This document shows, one piece after another, positions 26,976 to 40,233 of a stretch of 64,000 nucleotides of DNA. The notes beneath the pieces are model-generated. The model was given only the letters and a program-made list of their open reading frames with translations, did not search any database and had not been told where the DNA came from. The translations under genes and the position numbers were made by a program. Source of the DNA: Luscinia megarhynchos. Taxonomy: Eukaryota > Chordata > Aves > Passeriformes > Turdidae. The stretch lies in NCBI GenBank assembly GCA_034336665.1, contig CM067592.1, forward strand, positions 35,963,889 to 36,027,888, in the 5' to 3' direction. Numbering within the stretch: position 1 is the stretch's first letter; every line of letters starts with the position of its first letter.

Positions 26976-29900
26976 ACCAAAAGAGAAAAGCATTTATTTT
27001 TAAAAGATGACAAAACCCATCAATCTGTGAACTGCACTGTGGCTGAGGTAGTAAAAAGCATTCAGCCCCTCAGGGTTCCAGTGTGGCAAGCTGCTTGAGA
27101 GTAACTTATGATTGCCATATCATCAACTCCTCAATAAAAAAACTTTACATTACTACAGCTCCCAGTAATGATTTTTCCCCTTCAATAATATAACTTTAAA
27201 AATTCCATTTGAAAATCCTTTAAGCTTTAAAAGCTTCATTATTCAGATATTGATGCCATTCTCTGAGTTTCTTCAGGGAAAAAGAGGCAAAACCCAAAGG
27301 CTTTATTCATTAATTCAGATGTAAATCAAATAAGAGAATATGTTAGCTGCTTAGATCTGTATAAACACATATTTACTGTAGATATTTTCAATCTCACTTC
27401 AGAGTGACCTTGGAAAGACTGTGTCAAATGTCTAAGCCTACAGAGTATCTGTTACTTGCAATCTCCCTCCCATCAGTTTTCACTGACAGTGGCATCTCAA
27501 GAGCTCACATACATTATGTTCTTTCCATTCATGCAGCTGCAGCCATAAAATGACCGGTAACTTAATCAGTTTTACATATACAGATCTATTACTTCATCAT
27601 TTTACAATAACACATCACACCTCAGCTACTATCAAATCAAAAGTCCTCTGAAATTATTGTGACTTCCTCTGACTGCTTGCATTTGAAACAGGCCCTACAT
27701 TGTTGTGACTTCCTAATGCTTGGCATGGTCTTCTCCCCCTTATATGGTCAGATATTAGTTACATGGACATTTAATTATTTATATTTACAGCAGCTCCCTA
27801 TTCAAAAATAGACTAGAAAAACAGGACAAAGATGAAATTCAGCAGTGAGTGAGGGAAGCTAAGAACCCAGGCTTGACTGTGACTGGATGGTCCTAATGTG
27901 CTTAATTGTCAGAAAGGCTGAACTGTTTAACAGGTTTGTGAGAAGGGACTAGAAAATAGAATGCAATGTAGCTGATGGGCTCAGAAAAACATTTTTAAAA
28001 GTGGTAAACAACAGAAACAGCACACAGCTGAGTCAGTAGGACATGAGTGGAACAAAGCTAGCTTAAAACCAAGGAAGAGGAGCAAAGAACCAATAGTTTA
28101 AAAAGAGAGGAAATTTTAGAAGGTGTCAGAAGTTTATAAAGTAGCTGAATTTCCCATTATTCTCAGAGAATGAAGAGGTTAGAGATAAGTTTTCAATCAG
28201 CCAGAGATGATGAGGTGACAAAAGAGCAAAAGTACCTCTGTGAAAGTCTACATGAAATTTGGAGTGTTGGAATATTCCGTTTTCTCATTGAAGCTTAGAG
28301 TTTTCCAGAGATGGGTGTTTTAAGAAATAGGACTCTTTGGGCTCAAGAATGATTTCTGCAGAAAACTCACTTGATGAAAAGTGAGTGCACTTACTATTCT
28401 ATCATCTTCTCTCAAATGTTGTGCTTGTCACTTCTTGATGCTTTGCAAACCTGAGCTTGGAAAACTTAATAATAGGAAGCTCAAAGTGAGAAGAGTCATT
28501 CCCACAAAGTGTTTGGCCCATGGATACAAACCAGTTTCCAGCCTTTCTTTCTAGAGTGTTTCTCATCACAGTAAGTATATTCTAGCTGTGTGAAGTGATG
28601 TTGTGGTAGACAAAACAAACAAACAGACAGGAAGTAAAGAAGTTGGCAAAGTAAAAGTTGATTCCAACTCTGAAAAACATTTCCAGTCATCCTTCTGTTT
28701 TTAATTATTTAAAATTTTAAATTATTTTTTGGAAACTAAGTAACGCAAGAACTGGGGAAAATATCAGACAACAAAATTAAATATATACATCTATGAGAGA
28801 TTCACAATGAGAGATGGAGGAGTCAAATTTTCAGCACTGATGGGAGTTATTACACATTTTACTGGACATTTGTTAAAATGTTGTCTGAAAGCCAATTTTA
28901 AATTTAAGCCTTTGCCACTTTCTGTGTCAGGAAAAAATGTAGGTTTAAACAAATTAGTTGATTAGCAGCAATTAACCTATCATATGTCAGTTGTGTAACA
29001 CATAATAATTTTGGCAGGTTGGGAAGTCCAAACACAGAATGCTAAAATAAATGAGTGATGATCTCAGCCATCAAATGGAAAAACAAAGCCTGTTCTGAAA
29101 AATTTGTCTCGGAAAATAATAGTTGCACGGTAAATGTACAGAGTTTTAATTTTCCACTGTTTTGAATTTTGTATTTCAAGTCCACTTTCCAGTCTTTCTT
29201 AACTGTTGTCATCTTTTACCTTTGAGCTGGTGAGAAATTTCAGATATTTCTGCATATTCCCAGAGGACATTGTACTGACAATCCTGTTGGGGTATGACAG
29301 TCCTCAGATCATGAACAGTGTTTAAGTTCTTGTTTTGCAAAGGAAGCTTTGAAATTGGGTGCTCCACATGTGGCCAAAGCACTCATTCCCCTCCCACCCC
29401 ACACTGTGCCCCACACCCCTTCCTCCTTGTGGCAACCCTTTGCCCTCCTTCTTATCCCCCAGAGGGAAAGCTGGCAGCTGGGAGGCAGCAACACACTCTG
29501 AAAACGGAGCCAAGGAAGCACGAGGAGAGAACAGAAAAGAGACAGGAAAGTATCAGAGGGAGAGAGGAACAGGGAAGCCGCCGTTCCATGGATGCTGGGG
29601 GGAGGAGCAAGCCCACTGACCATTGGCAAGCTCCTTCACAAAAGGGTCAGAGCAGACATGAAGGACAGAAAAGAGGTTTGAAAAATCTTACAAAGATGCC
29701 ACAGACTTAAAGGAATATCTGCCAAAACCACGAAGGCTCAAGTAGGGGAAGGCATCCATCGTGCCTGAAGATGCACATTCTTCCCTGCCTCTCCACCTTC
29801 TTACTCCTCAGGGGAAGACTAAGGCTCAGAAGCTTTCACAACATATGCTGCAACATATGTCAGTGTGTCACCAGTGCCATATGGATCATTACAATCTCAC

Positions 29901-30839
29901 TGTGCAAACAGCATGGAGGGGATTTTTCAGATCTTAATAGCAAATGATGACTAGAAAGAGCTTAAAACTGTACATATGATGGGTTAGTGGTTACAATCCT
30001 TCAGTCTGGAGATTTCAAACTTCTTTTCAATTGTAGAATTCATTTCTTGAAAGTATATCATTACAATAAATTCCATGGCATCAAGCTTCACATGTCCTCC
30101 AGAAATCCTGTGAATTGCTGCTTTGTCCTTAACTAGAGCTGAAATCCAGAGGAACAGGCAGTACTCTCTGCCTAGAGTAGTGGACACACTTCAGGATACT
30201 TTGGAATACTTTATTACTGATGGCTGAGAGGTACAAAGCTGTCACACTGACCTCTCAATCCCAGGGAATGTTTCTCATTCAATCCTGCATGCCCTATGCC
30301 AACATTGCTGCTTGTTTGCTGTTCTCTAAAGTTAGTTTCTTTCCTGACATATGTTTGTGAAAGAATCATAGGATTCCAGTGCTCTGGCAGACTGAAGCAA
30401 ACTTAAAGCCATTTTTAAGTAGAAAAATTTGATGAGGAAGATACATTTGAAAAAAAACCTTGACTGATGGCAGAGACCACCACGGCTCACAAGCCTGAAC
30501 TCCATGGAAAGTCTTCTTCTGACAAGCCTAACCAGAGAAGAATGTTGGTACATTGCCAGTTTGGAAGGGGTGCAAATCTCATTTCAGCATCAGACATGCA
30601 AGACTCGATTCTGACCTGCCTGGCCATTCTGGCCACGTGTGCCAGGATGCCAAGTGCTTGGTGATGAGCATGTAAAAGTTACCTGTAAATGAGACATGCT
30701 CGAAAAGGTGTCCCCAAACCCAGCTCTTCTAACACGTTCACAGCAGCATAGCAGCTCTGAGCTCGGTCACTTCTGTTGTTGCTGCATCCAGACTTCTTGG
30801 GATTGGAACCACAGGGCAGCCCTGGTGCCAGCATGGTTC
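26976..30839. other. Intergenic sequence, nothing firmly recognised
   Basis: No exon or named repeat is seen. A pyrimidine-rich then purine-rich stretch at 29380-29580 creates long open frames on both strands but has no protein motif. Confidence 0.5.
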
Positions 30840-30920
30840 AACTGCCTAGGCAGGAGTGCTGGAGTGGGTGACCTTCAGAGGTACCTTGCAATCCCAACAA
30901 TTCCATGATTCCCTGAGTTC
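30840..30920 (+). mobile_element. CR1 3' tail remnant, plus strand
   Basis: GTGGGTGACCTTCAGAGGTACC followed by CAATCCCAACAATTCCATGATT matches the end of CR1 (GATGACCTTCAGAGGTCCC..CAATTCTATGATT). The portion upstream may be older CR1 but I cannot follow it. Confidence 0.7.
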
Positions 30921-32689
30921 TGTAGAAATGTGTACAGGAGTAGAAACAAAGCCTGCCTCTGTAGATGTCCCTTTCCTTTTTTAGACTTTAACAGGTTTTA
31001 GCTATTCAAGGACACATTGCAACTTAAGTAGCTGAAATGAAAAAAAAATTAACTTTATCCTTAAAGACTCTTAGAATTTATATGAGAAAAAATAGATAGA
31101 TCATGATCACAACTAATTAGAAGGGTCAGATTGGTTCGTGTAGCCCTTTTTTTGTTAAATAATATTGTTAAACTGACTTCTAATGAGATAGAGGACTAGT
31201 ATAAATAGTAATACTGAAATCAGTATTTTTATGTTATTTGTAACTCTTTATTAACAGACAACACTTGGAATTTGTTTCCTTTTCATGTCCAGAGTGCTGG
31301 GGCATTCAGACCAACTTCATAATGTGCATGTTTTCCACAGCTGCACATAGACAGTCTGTGGAGGTATTTTCATATATAAAATATGTGGACTTCAGTGGTG
31401 GGTCCATTTTTGAGCTTGCTCTGTCTGACATGGGGACAGCCCTTGTCTCTTCTCACAGAAGTCAAAGATGCAGCTCCCCACTACCCTAACCTTGCCACAT
31501 AAAAGCAATGTACAGTTTCCTGGGTGCTTGTGTGTTGAAGTGCTCCAGCAAGAGCAGCTTCACAACTTTTGACATTGTTTTCAGAAAAGCTCTAATGGCA
31601 GCACCTATGTTGGTTTACAGTGGAGATCTAGCACAGAGCCATCTACAGCTCATGGGCTAGTCCTAGACCCAAAGCAGTGCAGAGCTGAGCAAGATAGTGC
31701 AAATTCAAGATATTTTTTACTTTTGATCATTATCAAGCTGACTAGTTATAAGCAAACAAAACTAGTTATAAGCAAACAAAACATCCAAGCCAAATTGCCT
31801 CCCATCCTCTCCCTTTAGAAACACTTACAAAAAGTTTACAGTTTTTCAACCCTGCAGGTATTGCCAGCAGCACAGCAAGAGTGCTCAGTCCTGGTCTAGC
31901 TAGACTTGTGGTGAAGAGACCAGGGCTAAAAATGGTTAAAACAAAATACTCACCTGAAAAATCTCACTGATTCTAGAGCAATAAGAGTCTCTTCAGAAGA
32001 CATATATAAATAAAGCTCAAGTATCAACCCACCAAGAGACAGTGTTTTTCTGTGGTGCAGACAAAGCCCCATGGGCCCATCTCTGATACTAAAATAGACC
32101 TTTGTCTCTTATCCATTGCCAGCAGTGGAACTTACCAATACAGACCTAGCAGTGGGCCACTAAATGTTGTTGAAAGCAGGAGATTATCTGATTACAGCAT
32201 ATGATTTTACCAGCAGTTGAGGACTACATTGCACAAATTATATACAAGTATAACACATTCATATTCTTGATTAAGAAAAGAGGCCTGGTCATATTTGTAT
32301 TGTGATTTATATTGTATCATTAATGGCTAGTTAATTTATACTGCCTTTATGGTAGCACTACTGTGATTACTATTGCATGCACAGTGTCTGTTGTTGCCTT
32401 GATCTCTACACATGCTCTTGTTTCCTCTATAAAAACTGATCAAAAGCTCTCTGTAGTTTGGTCTATTTTTTTCTATAATGTAGACTAAAAAGGAGGCTAG
32501 TGCCTGTTCATTGTTCCTGATAAAGTAATATACTCAGAACTATACCTACTGCTTTAGAACATGTTTTAGCCAGAAACAGTGCCATCAGATAGAACAGGTA
32601 CCATCAACATAGTCTTATTTTGTCACAATCAGGAAAAAGGCACCTAGCTGCAAGTGTTTTGGTTTTTTTCCCCTTTTTTCCTGTGGTAT
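30921..32689. other. Intergenic sequence, nothing recognised except one short tandem repeat
   Basis: Apart from the duplication at 31741-31780 there is no recognisable element. Confidence 0.5.
31741..31780 (+). repeat. Perfect 20-bp tandem duplication
   Basis: ACTAGTTATAAGCAAACAAA occurs twice in direct succession with no mismatch. Confidence 0.95.
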
Positions 32690-33318
32690 TGTTGTAGTTT
32701 AAGCCCAGATGGAAATTAAGCACGACAGAGCTGATTGCTTGCTCAACCCCTAATCTCTCCCTCTGCCATCCTGGTGGAATGTGGAGCACAAAGTACAGCT
32801 GTAGGCTGAGATAAGAACAGCTTAATAATTGCAAATAAAGTAAAATGCAATCATAATGGTAAATAATAATAATGAAAAAGAGGGAAAACAAGTGGTGCAC
32901 AATACAATCACTCACCACCTATTGATGGTGCCAGACCTTGTTCCCATTCTCAGATCAGCTGCCCTTCCTGGTAACTCCCCCAGTTTATATAGTGGCCATG
33001 ATGTTCTAGGGTCCTTTTGATGAATTCAGGCCACTTGTGCCAGCTGTGCTCCCTCCCGGTTTCTTTTAAGTATATCCTAACTGTTAGAGCCTGAGACAAG
33101 AAAAAAGACGCCTTTGATTCAGAATAAGCATAACTTAGCAAAACCCAAAACATCAGTGTGTTATCTACACCATTCTCATCCTGAATCCAAAACACAGCAT
33201 TGTAACAGCTGCTGAGAAGAAATAAGCTGTTATCTACACCATTCTCATCCTGAATCCAAAACACAGCATTGTAACAGCTGCTGAGAAGAAATAAGCTCTA
33301 CCCTAGCTGAAACCACAT
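32690..33318 (-). mobile_element. ERVL-like solo LTR, minus strand, with internal 69-bp duplication
   Basis: On the minus strand the element reads through promoter blocks (CCAGTTTATATAGTGG is the TATA region in reverse) to a 3' part with GCTGTTCTTATCTCAGCC, and ends near CTACAACAATA at the low coordinate. It parallels the LTR at 26530-26975 but reaches further toward the 3' end. Two identical 69-bp copies occupy 33160-33228 and 33229-33297; the sister LTR has only one. Confidence 0.85.
33160..33297 (-). repeat. Perfect 69-bp tandem duplication within an LTR
   Basis: The unit starts GTTATCTACACCATTCTCAT and ends AGAAATAAGCT. The two copies are identical at all 69 positions. Because 69 is a multiple of three, an open minus-strand frame through it repeats 23 residues, but that frame is not a gene. 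Confidence 0.97.
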
Positions 33319-36300
33319 CAGGCATGTAAGCATAAGAGGGTCTTCCAAGAATTCTAAACGAGATCACTTTTACAAAGACAACAGTAAGGATTCACAATGT
33401 CATCCTAATAGTTCCTCAGTCATTTATGTATCAGCACAGCACATTAGGGGTCCATCTTCTCTCTCTGAAATGTCTATATTTGCAAAGATAATCTGCAAGT
33501 GGAAGATTTCCTGTATTTTGAAAAGTGGTTGCTTCCATCTCTCCTACCAAAATAAGCCCGGAGGAGAATTATCATTCTCTTATGCTCTGGACAGCATAAC
33601 CAAGTTTGGTTCAATGGAAGCTTTCTTTGGTAGATTCATGCTTGCCAGATAATGTGTTTGTTGTTTGGTTTTTTTCTTGATTACTAGTGCGACTAAGTCA
33701 AATAGTTCTCAGGTGTTAGGCTAGCTCTCTCTTTGATGGCTAACTGACTGGATTTGTGTAGAATATAACAAGCATATCTGAGAAAGCATAAAGCATGAAG
33801 AGAATGCAGTTCACGAATACAGCCCCCTTATGCAGTTTTAGTTGGGAGTCAAAGACATTGAAAGATACTTTTTTGCCTAACCACATGCAAATGAGGCTAG
33901 TGCAGGAGCCGCTTTTGCTTGATGTCTGTGTTGTAGGATTTTGGGAGATGTTTTCATAGACCAAAGACCTTGTCTCAGAGGAAAAATAAATCTAGATGCA
34001 GCTGAAAGCACCTATTACTATTTTAGGGATTATTTAAAGAACAAGAAGGGGGTGAAGGTAACTTCCAATCCAGAAACAACTTGGTACATTTTTAGCATCC
34101 TATTGGATCCTTAAAGACCTGCAAAGGACAAGACCTTTATAGATTAGAAGAGCAATTGTTAGATAAAAAGCTGTACTTTTATAGTTACTGCAATATACTC
34201 AGATGTGGAAAAGAAAGTTTTTCCCCTTGGCATGAATGCTTTGAAGGAACTTTAGGGAGAAAGCTTTATGGAAAATAAAGCTACTTCTATTTAAAGTCTA
34301 GCCTTTCCCTGTTTAAAAAAATAGAGAAAATACATGGTGGATAAGACCAACATTTTAGTTTTTCCTTTTGACCATTTTTAGGCAAAGTCTTCTGTGGAAG
34401 CAGTCAGTTCAGGTGTCCAGGGCAGAAATGCACTTTTGGAACCAGCTGAAATTATCTTTGGAGAATACTACTCTCTTTCATATCCAAGTGAAAATGTTTT
34501 TATGAACGATTTTTTAGAAGAGGGAGCATTTTTCAAAGCTGGGTGTTGCTAGTAAGAGCAAGTACACCACCTATCCTCTACTGCTCCCAAGAGCAGTTAA
34601 TTCTGTTGACAAACATACACAGCAGGCTTTATAGAATTACATAAAGAATATAAAAAAAGCTAATGCAAGAAAGCCAAATCTATCTAAGCTCTCAATAGTA
34701 TATTCTTGTTGAAGGGCTTTGAGCCCTTCAATTTTTTTGACAGCATTTTGTGGATGGTTCCTGAAGGATAGGTGCTCTTATCTTTTTTATGCCCTCCCTG
34801 AAGTTCCCATTAATGCAGTCATAGATCTGACAGATGAAGAACAGCCCAAAGTAGCTGCTGCTTCTTGTTGTTGGATGAAACTTTTCTCAGTTGGAGTGAA
34901 AGTAATGGTGAGATCTTTTCATTTAGGTATTGAGAATACTATACCCATCCAACATCTTTAAGGAGCCTTTTAACTTCTGTTGAAGATCTTGCTACTCACT
35001 GTGTGTAGGTAACTGCTCTGCAAAGTGGATTACTTTGCTGTATTTAGAAGTAAGCATTTAAGCTCTTGAATAGTGGCTCTAGTACCTCTGGAGGGCAAGG
35101 AAGGCTCGTTGTTCTTCCCTCTTCCTTGTAAAGAAAGAGTTTGCCAGACAGTGCGACAATAAATACTCCAGAAACAAACCATTTACTTGAGTAAATGAGT
35201 ACATCTCACAAGGATGTCTTGTCATTGTTTTCTCCACAATAAGCTCCTCTCTCCTTTCCAAGAGTACTGTTTTATAGGACTTCTACTCAAGGTTGTGTCA
35301 TTACTAACATGTTTGCCTCAACCCTCTCTCCCACAGTCAGATGATCCTTCCTGTTCCCCTTTACCTCTACAAGGCAACAAAGGAAAACTATATTGTTGCC
35401 TGGAATAAAACATATATCTTTCCAAAACAGCATTACAATTATAATATATAAGAAATCCATAATTGAAAGGCTTTCAAGGTGCACAATATGATGATATGCA
35501 CACATGATAGAGTTCTTCCGCAATTTTTATGAGAGCAGTTGATTAATATACCTACCAAACATTGTCCAGTTAGAAGAACCATTGGTTAGGTAACTTCCCC
35601 CTGCGTTCTGCCCCAGTGGAGTTATTCTGGAGGCTTTATTGTTATGTTTTTAACTTCTAGTGGAAAACAAAATGTCCTTGTTAGCCTAGAAAGCAAGACT
35701 AAGCAGAATTCCAAGAAGATAGCATAATATCTAGGAAAGTGCAGCTACTATGCTAAAGTGACAAAGAGTCAGAAACTATACAGGTACACACAAAACACAG
35801 GCATCAATATCAGCTTGTGAAAAGCCTTATTGTGTCCAGCAATCCTAACGGCAGAGGACAAGCTGAGAGTTGGACTGGTGGTGGGGATTGTAATAAAATA
35901 GACTTTGGTACTATTATTGCTGTTGCTACTCTAGGTCATACATAGTTTTTAGAAACCTTCAGCCCTTCAGCCCATATAACCTGCAGGTAAATAGAATGAG
36001 AATTTTGTACCAGGATATACAACTACCCTCTTCACACCTCCATCTATTGAGTTTTTTCAACATCTAAACTTTATATATTCCATAATTCATTCTACTACTT
36101 TCTCTAAGATTACTACAGATAAGAGTGAAGACCCTTCACCACAACCTACAATAGTGATAAGAAATTTAGGGGAACCAGCAGACATCATTTTAGGAAAAGA
36201 TGATCTTCAGGAATGCCTATGCGGCGCTCTGGGAAGTGGAGCTCTAAGGTGCCTAGAGGGGCCCATTAAAAGCAAACTACCTTAGCCAAAGCACATAACA

Positions 36301-39044
36301 TTTTTTATAAGAAAAAAAATTCCTGAAAACAGGGTAAAAAAAGTATTTAACATAAAAGTTTGATTAACAAAACCCTAAATGGGCCACATAAGTAAAAAGG
36401 CTAGATACTTGCATCCCTATTTTCTTGGGAAGAGATTTTGCTGAGTCTCTTCTGCCATCTAGTGATCCAACAAAGGAAAAATTCCAGCACCCGTGCCGGT
36501 GAGTAAAATCAAAATAAAGGTGATCAAAATTAGCAGGTACAGAAAGCAATATGGGAAGAGTGCTTCTGTAAAGTCATGGAATGATCAGAGGAAAAAAGGA
36601 AGAGAGAGAAGCAAGATGCTTGGGAATTCAACAGTTATCTGGGAAATGAGGCCTGGCATGAAATCTCAGTCTGGGCTCTACTGTGGTTTTATGATGGCAG
36701 TAAAGAAGCACAAGGGGCGAAGTGATCATTATGGGGAGATCTCTTATTTTTTCCTACCTCTGGTTTCAGATGAAGCCAGGTCCCATAATCACTTGAATGG
36801 AAAATAAATATAGTACAGAGGATGCCTTAACTTCAGCTGAGCTGTCTGCAAGAATAGCACATAGCTGCAAGGATCTGTTCTTTTTTTGAAATGCCTGAGC
36901 ATGACTATTCAAAAAACTGTGGAGGATGGATGTCTTCTATTTGGTATTCCTGAACTGAAAATAGAATATCTTTTTCAGTGGCTCCTTGGGGAAGTACCCA
37001 TGACAAAGAAAGTATTCCAAATAAAGAGTCAAGATACTTCAGAGACTTTCCCTGTATAGTAATTATTGTAATATGGCCACATAGCCATCTAGTCAGTTGA
37101 GAGTTTTGTGAGACAGCTTCAGTCAGCAGCTAATGAAACTTGGATTATTTAGGGCTATAAACAACTGTGGGAGATAGGTGGGATTTTGTGATGAAATAGT
37201 AATTGCTTAGTATGGACACCAAATTTGTGTCCCTACATTGCTTTAGCTAAGATGCTGCAGCACTGTGAGAGTTGTTCTTCAGGGAGAGGAGATAACACTG
37301 GTGTAAACCTATCCACAGTCTTGTTTCTGAACAAGAAACCAGAGCTGTTAGCTCAGTCAAAGTACCATGATGAAGTTATATCCGTTTCAATTCATGTATG
37401 AGAGACAGAAACTAGGCATGTAATGTATAGTTTCTCCTTGCTTTCCTGCACAGAATCAGACAGATGGATTTCATGGGTGTATAATCCTACATCTGCAAGT
37501 CCTGCTCTCTCATTTCTGCAAACAACTTTGGTTGTGACACAAATTTCAACAACACATCCAGGTTACTGCTTCATTCGACAGATCAGGAACAGAGATGAGA
37601 AACTTTCTTAAGTGAACATGGGGTAAAAAACTCACAACTGGACACAAATCCAGATTTATTATAATATGTGTGGGGCTGTTCTCCCCAACATGGGGACAAA
37701 AACATTGTAATGCAATTAGTGCTGCCCTAGCAGGTGGAAAATAAGAATACAAGAAAATTCTAATTTGATACTTCATACCATATTTGATTCTGATAATTAG
37801 CAAAATTTTGCATATAAAAATTCAAAATTTTCTCATTTCATCTAGACAAACGTCATCCTTAGATTTCATCTATGTTTATCACCAGAGAACAAGCAGAATA
37901 TCAAGTAGGGTGCTCCCATCTCCCTCATATTTCTAGCCACCTGACATCAAAGGCATCAATCAATATAGCAAAAATAAAATATTCACTGTGGCAACCATGG
38001 CAACATATGCATTCTGATCAATGCCTTATGACGTAATGCACTGGTTGCTAAAGTGAATCCCTATGCTGCAGAATACCATAGCAACAAGAAAATGCTTTGA
38101 TTTTTTCCCCCCTCTATAAAACCATAAAGAGCTAAAGAGTGAACTGTTTTTCACCAGTCAGTTTTCCAGTTTTGTATTCTCTTGTTTCAGATTCATAGTT
38201 TCACAACATAAAACAGAAGCATGTGTACAGCTGTACACATATAATAACAATATTTTATTAAATTAAGTACTTTTATTGGTTTCTGTGCACTGGTAGACTT
38301 TAAAATCAGCTTGAAGTCAAAAATCAAACCTGGGGATACAGCTCCTGTCTGATTTACATTGTTGTAAGTGTATAACTCCAGCTTCAGTGAAGATTCACTA
38401 AGTTTAGACTGATGCAAATGGGAATTTGATTCAGCCTCTCAAATATGAAAGTTTTGTGACCTGATGCTTTTTTTTATGTTGACACCAGAAAGCAGCCTAG
38501 GACTGCAGCAGACCTAACTATTGGTCGGTCAGCTCACCGAATTGAGATGGTCCCACATGGATGAACTGTCACAGTTGTCACACTTAAGGCTTCACACCAG
38601 CTCTCCCTGGGCAGATCTAGCTGTGCTGGTGACTGCCAAGCAGGGCTGCACCTCACAAGGACAGAGACCTTCCCCAATGCACTCGACACACATTTATCTT
38701 CTATAAAAACTGGCGGGGCTGAGGCTTAGAGACACCTTCACACCTATATGGCACTGCTAAACATGTAATGCAAGCTGTTTCCAGTTGAAATTTGGACGTC
38801 TGTCAGTGATCCACAGACTTACAACATTTGGGAACAATGAATTTATGGCACTGCATATCAAGAAGTAGACTGACCACCGCATAGCAAAAACAGTTTCAGT
38901 CAGTAAAAGAATTTGGATTAATATTCTGTACCCTTGGCATCTTGCCTTTCTCAATTCATGCCTTTTGTAAGAAACAGCTGGTACCTAGTTTTGAGTACTT
39001 ATTTGCCTCCATAACTTGCTGTGTATGACATTTGACTCTTTGAT
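33319..39044. other. Intergenic sequence, nothing firmly recognised
   Basis: No exon-like segments are found. A promoter-like CTTCTATAAAAACTGG at about 38698 sits at the end of a GC-richer block (38480-38740) that could be an unrecognised LTR. Confidence 0.5.
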
Positions 39045-39838
39045 TATTTTGGCTGGGATAAGGTTATTTCTCTTCCTAATAGGTGGTAAAGTGCTGTGTT
39101 TAGGATTTAGGATGGCAATTATATTGATAACTGATGTTTGAGTTGTAGTTAAGTAGTGCTTACCCTAAGGCAAGGACTTTAGCTTCTCATACCACCCCAA
39201 CAGTGAACAGGCTGGGGGAAGCACAAAAATTTGGGAATAAACAGTCCTGGCTCCTGACAGGAGAGGGTTCATTTTTCTTGTAGCCGGGAGAGGGTGTGGC
39301 CAGGACTTGGAGGTTACTCTATACCAACTTACTGTTCTAGACCACGACATTATTCTATACCATCTCACATCACTGCTGAGGGACAGAGGAAGGGATCTCT
39401 GCTGAGGTGAAGGGGCTCCTTCGGGTTGAGTAAGAGTGGGAGTAAGTGAGGGGGGTAGGACAATGCTGATTACACACAGAGGGAAAAGTTGGGTGTTTCT
39501 GGTTCTGACACTGACAGAACAGTTGGGGTGGTGCGGCTGCAGTCAGGTTGAGCTCTGTGGGGACAGCATTTTTGCATATGAATCACTCTCCCTCTCTTTT
39601 GTACATTTTTACTCTTCATATTGCTGCTGTTATTGTTTGTTTTCTTATCTCATTGCTGTTTCCATTAAGTTGTTCTTATCTCAGTTTATGATCTTCACCT
39701 TTTGAGCCTCCAATTCTCCTCTCCAGCCACTCACAGGGAGAAGAAGGAGCAGGAGGAGAAGGCAGCAATTTGCAGTGTAGTTTGTAGGGTCTGAGTGAGA
39801 GCACTACATTGGGGAGCACCATTCCTAAACCACAACAC
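39045..39838 (+). mobile_element. ERVL-like LTR, plus strand (first of two abutting)
   Basis: TTGGCTGGGATAAGGTTATT, GTGGTAAAGTGCTGTGTTTA and AAGTAGTGCTTACCCTAAGG are the opening blocks of a common avian ERVL LTR. ATTCTATACCATCTCACATC is its promoter region. AAGTTGTTCTTATCTCAGTT is near its 3' part, and the end reads CTAAACCACAACAC. Its left end is eroded. Confidence 0.75.
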
Positions 39839-40233
39839 ACACAGAGCCAGAACAGCTGACTCAAACTGTTTGAAAGGATATTCCATGCCATATGGTGTCA
39901 CGCTCAGTTTATAAACTGGAGGGAAGGCTGGCTGGGAGTGGCAGCCTAGGGACTGAATGGGTACTAGTCCATGGACAGAAAACAATTGCCTTATGTATCA
40001 CTTTTCTGTATATTTTATTGCTATGATTATGATTATGATTATGATTAAGATTATGTTTATTATTATTATTATTATTATTATTACTACTACTACTACTATT
40101 ATCTCAAACTATATTTGCCTCCCAAATATTTAACTTTTTTTTTGCATAGAATTTTCTTCCCTGTCCCAGGTAGCAGCAGGGAGTGAGCAAGTGACTGGGT
40201 GGTGTTTAGCTGTCTGCCAGTTAAATCACAACA
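39839..40233 (+). mobile_element. ERVL-like LTR, 5'-truncated, directly joined to the previous LTR
   Basis: CAGAACAGCTGACTCAAACTG, GGATATTCCATGCCATATGG and CTCAGTTTATAAACTGGAGG repeat the promoter region of the same LTR type. An expanded ATT-rich repeat and a terminal CAGTTAAATCACAACA follow. It lacks the opening blocks, which the upstream LTR supplies. Confidence 0.75.
40022..40101 (+). repeat. Compound (GATTAT)n-(ATT)n-(ACT)n microsatellite
   Basis: GATTAT units grade into ATT and then ACT units. It lies in the R/U5 part of an LTR, where avian ERVL copies often carry ATT repeats. Confidence 0.9.

Noticed and set aside
32950..33264. A minus-strand frame with a perfectly repeated 23-residue unit.
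   Set aside because: The repeat reflects the 69-bp duplication in an LTR promoter region, not a repeat protein.
40022..40101. Possible CRISPR-like or satellite array.
   Set aside because: It is a simple trinucleotide and hexanucleotide microsatellite within an LTR, with no spacers.
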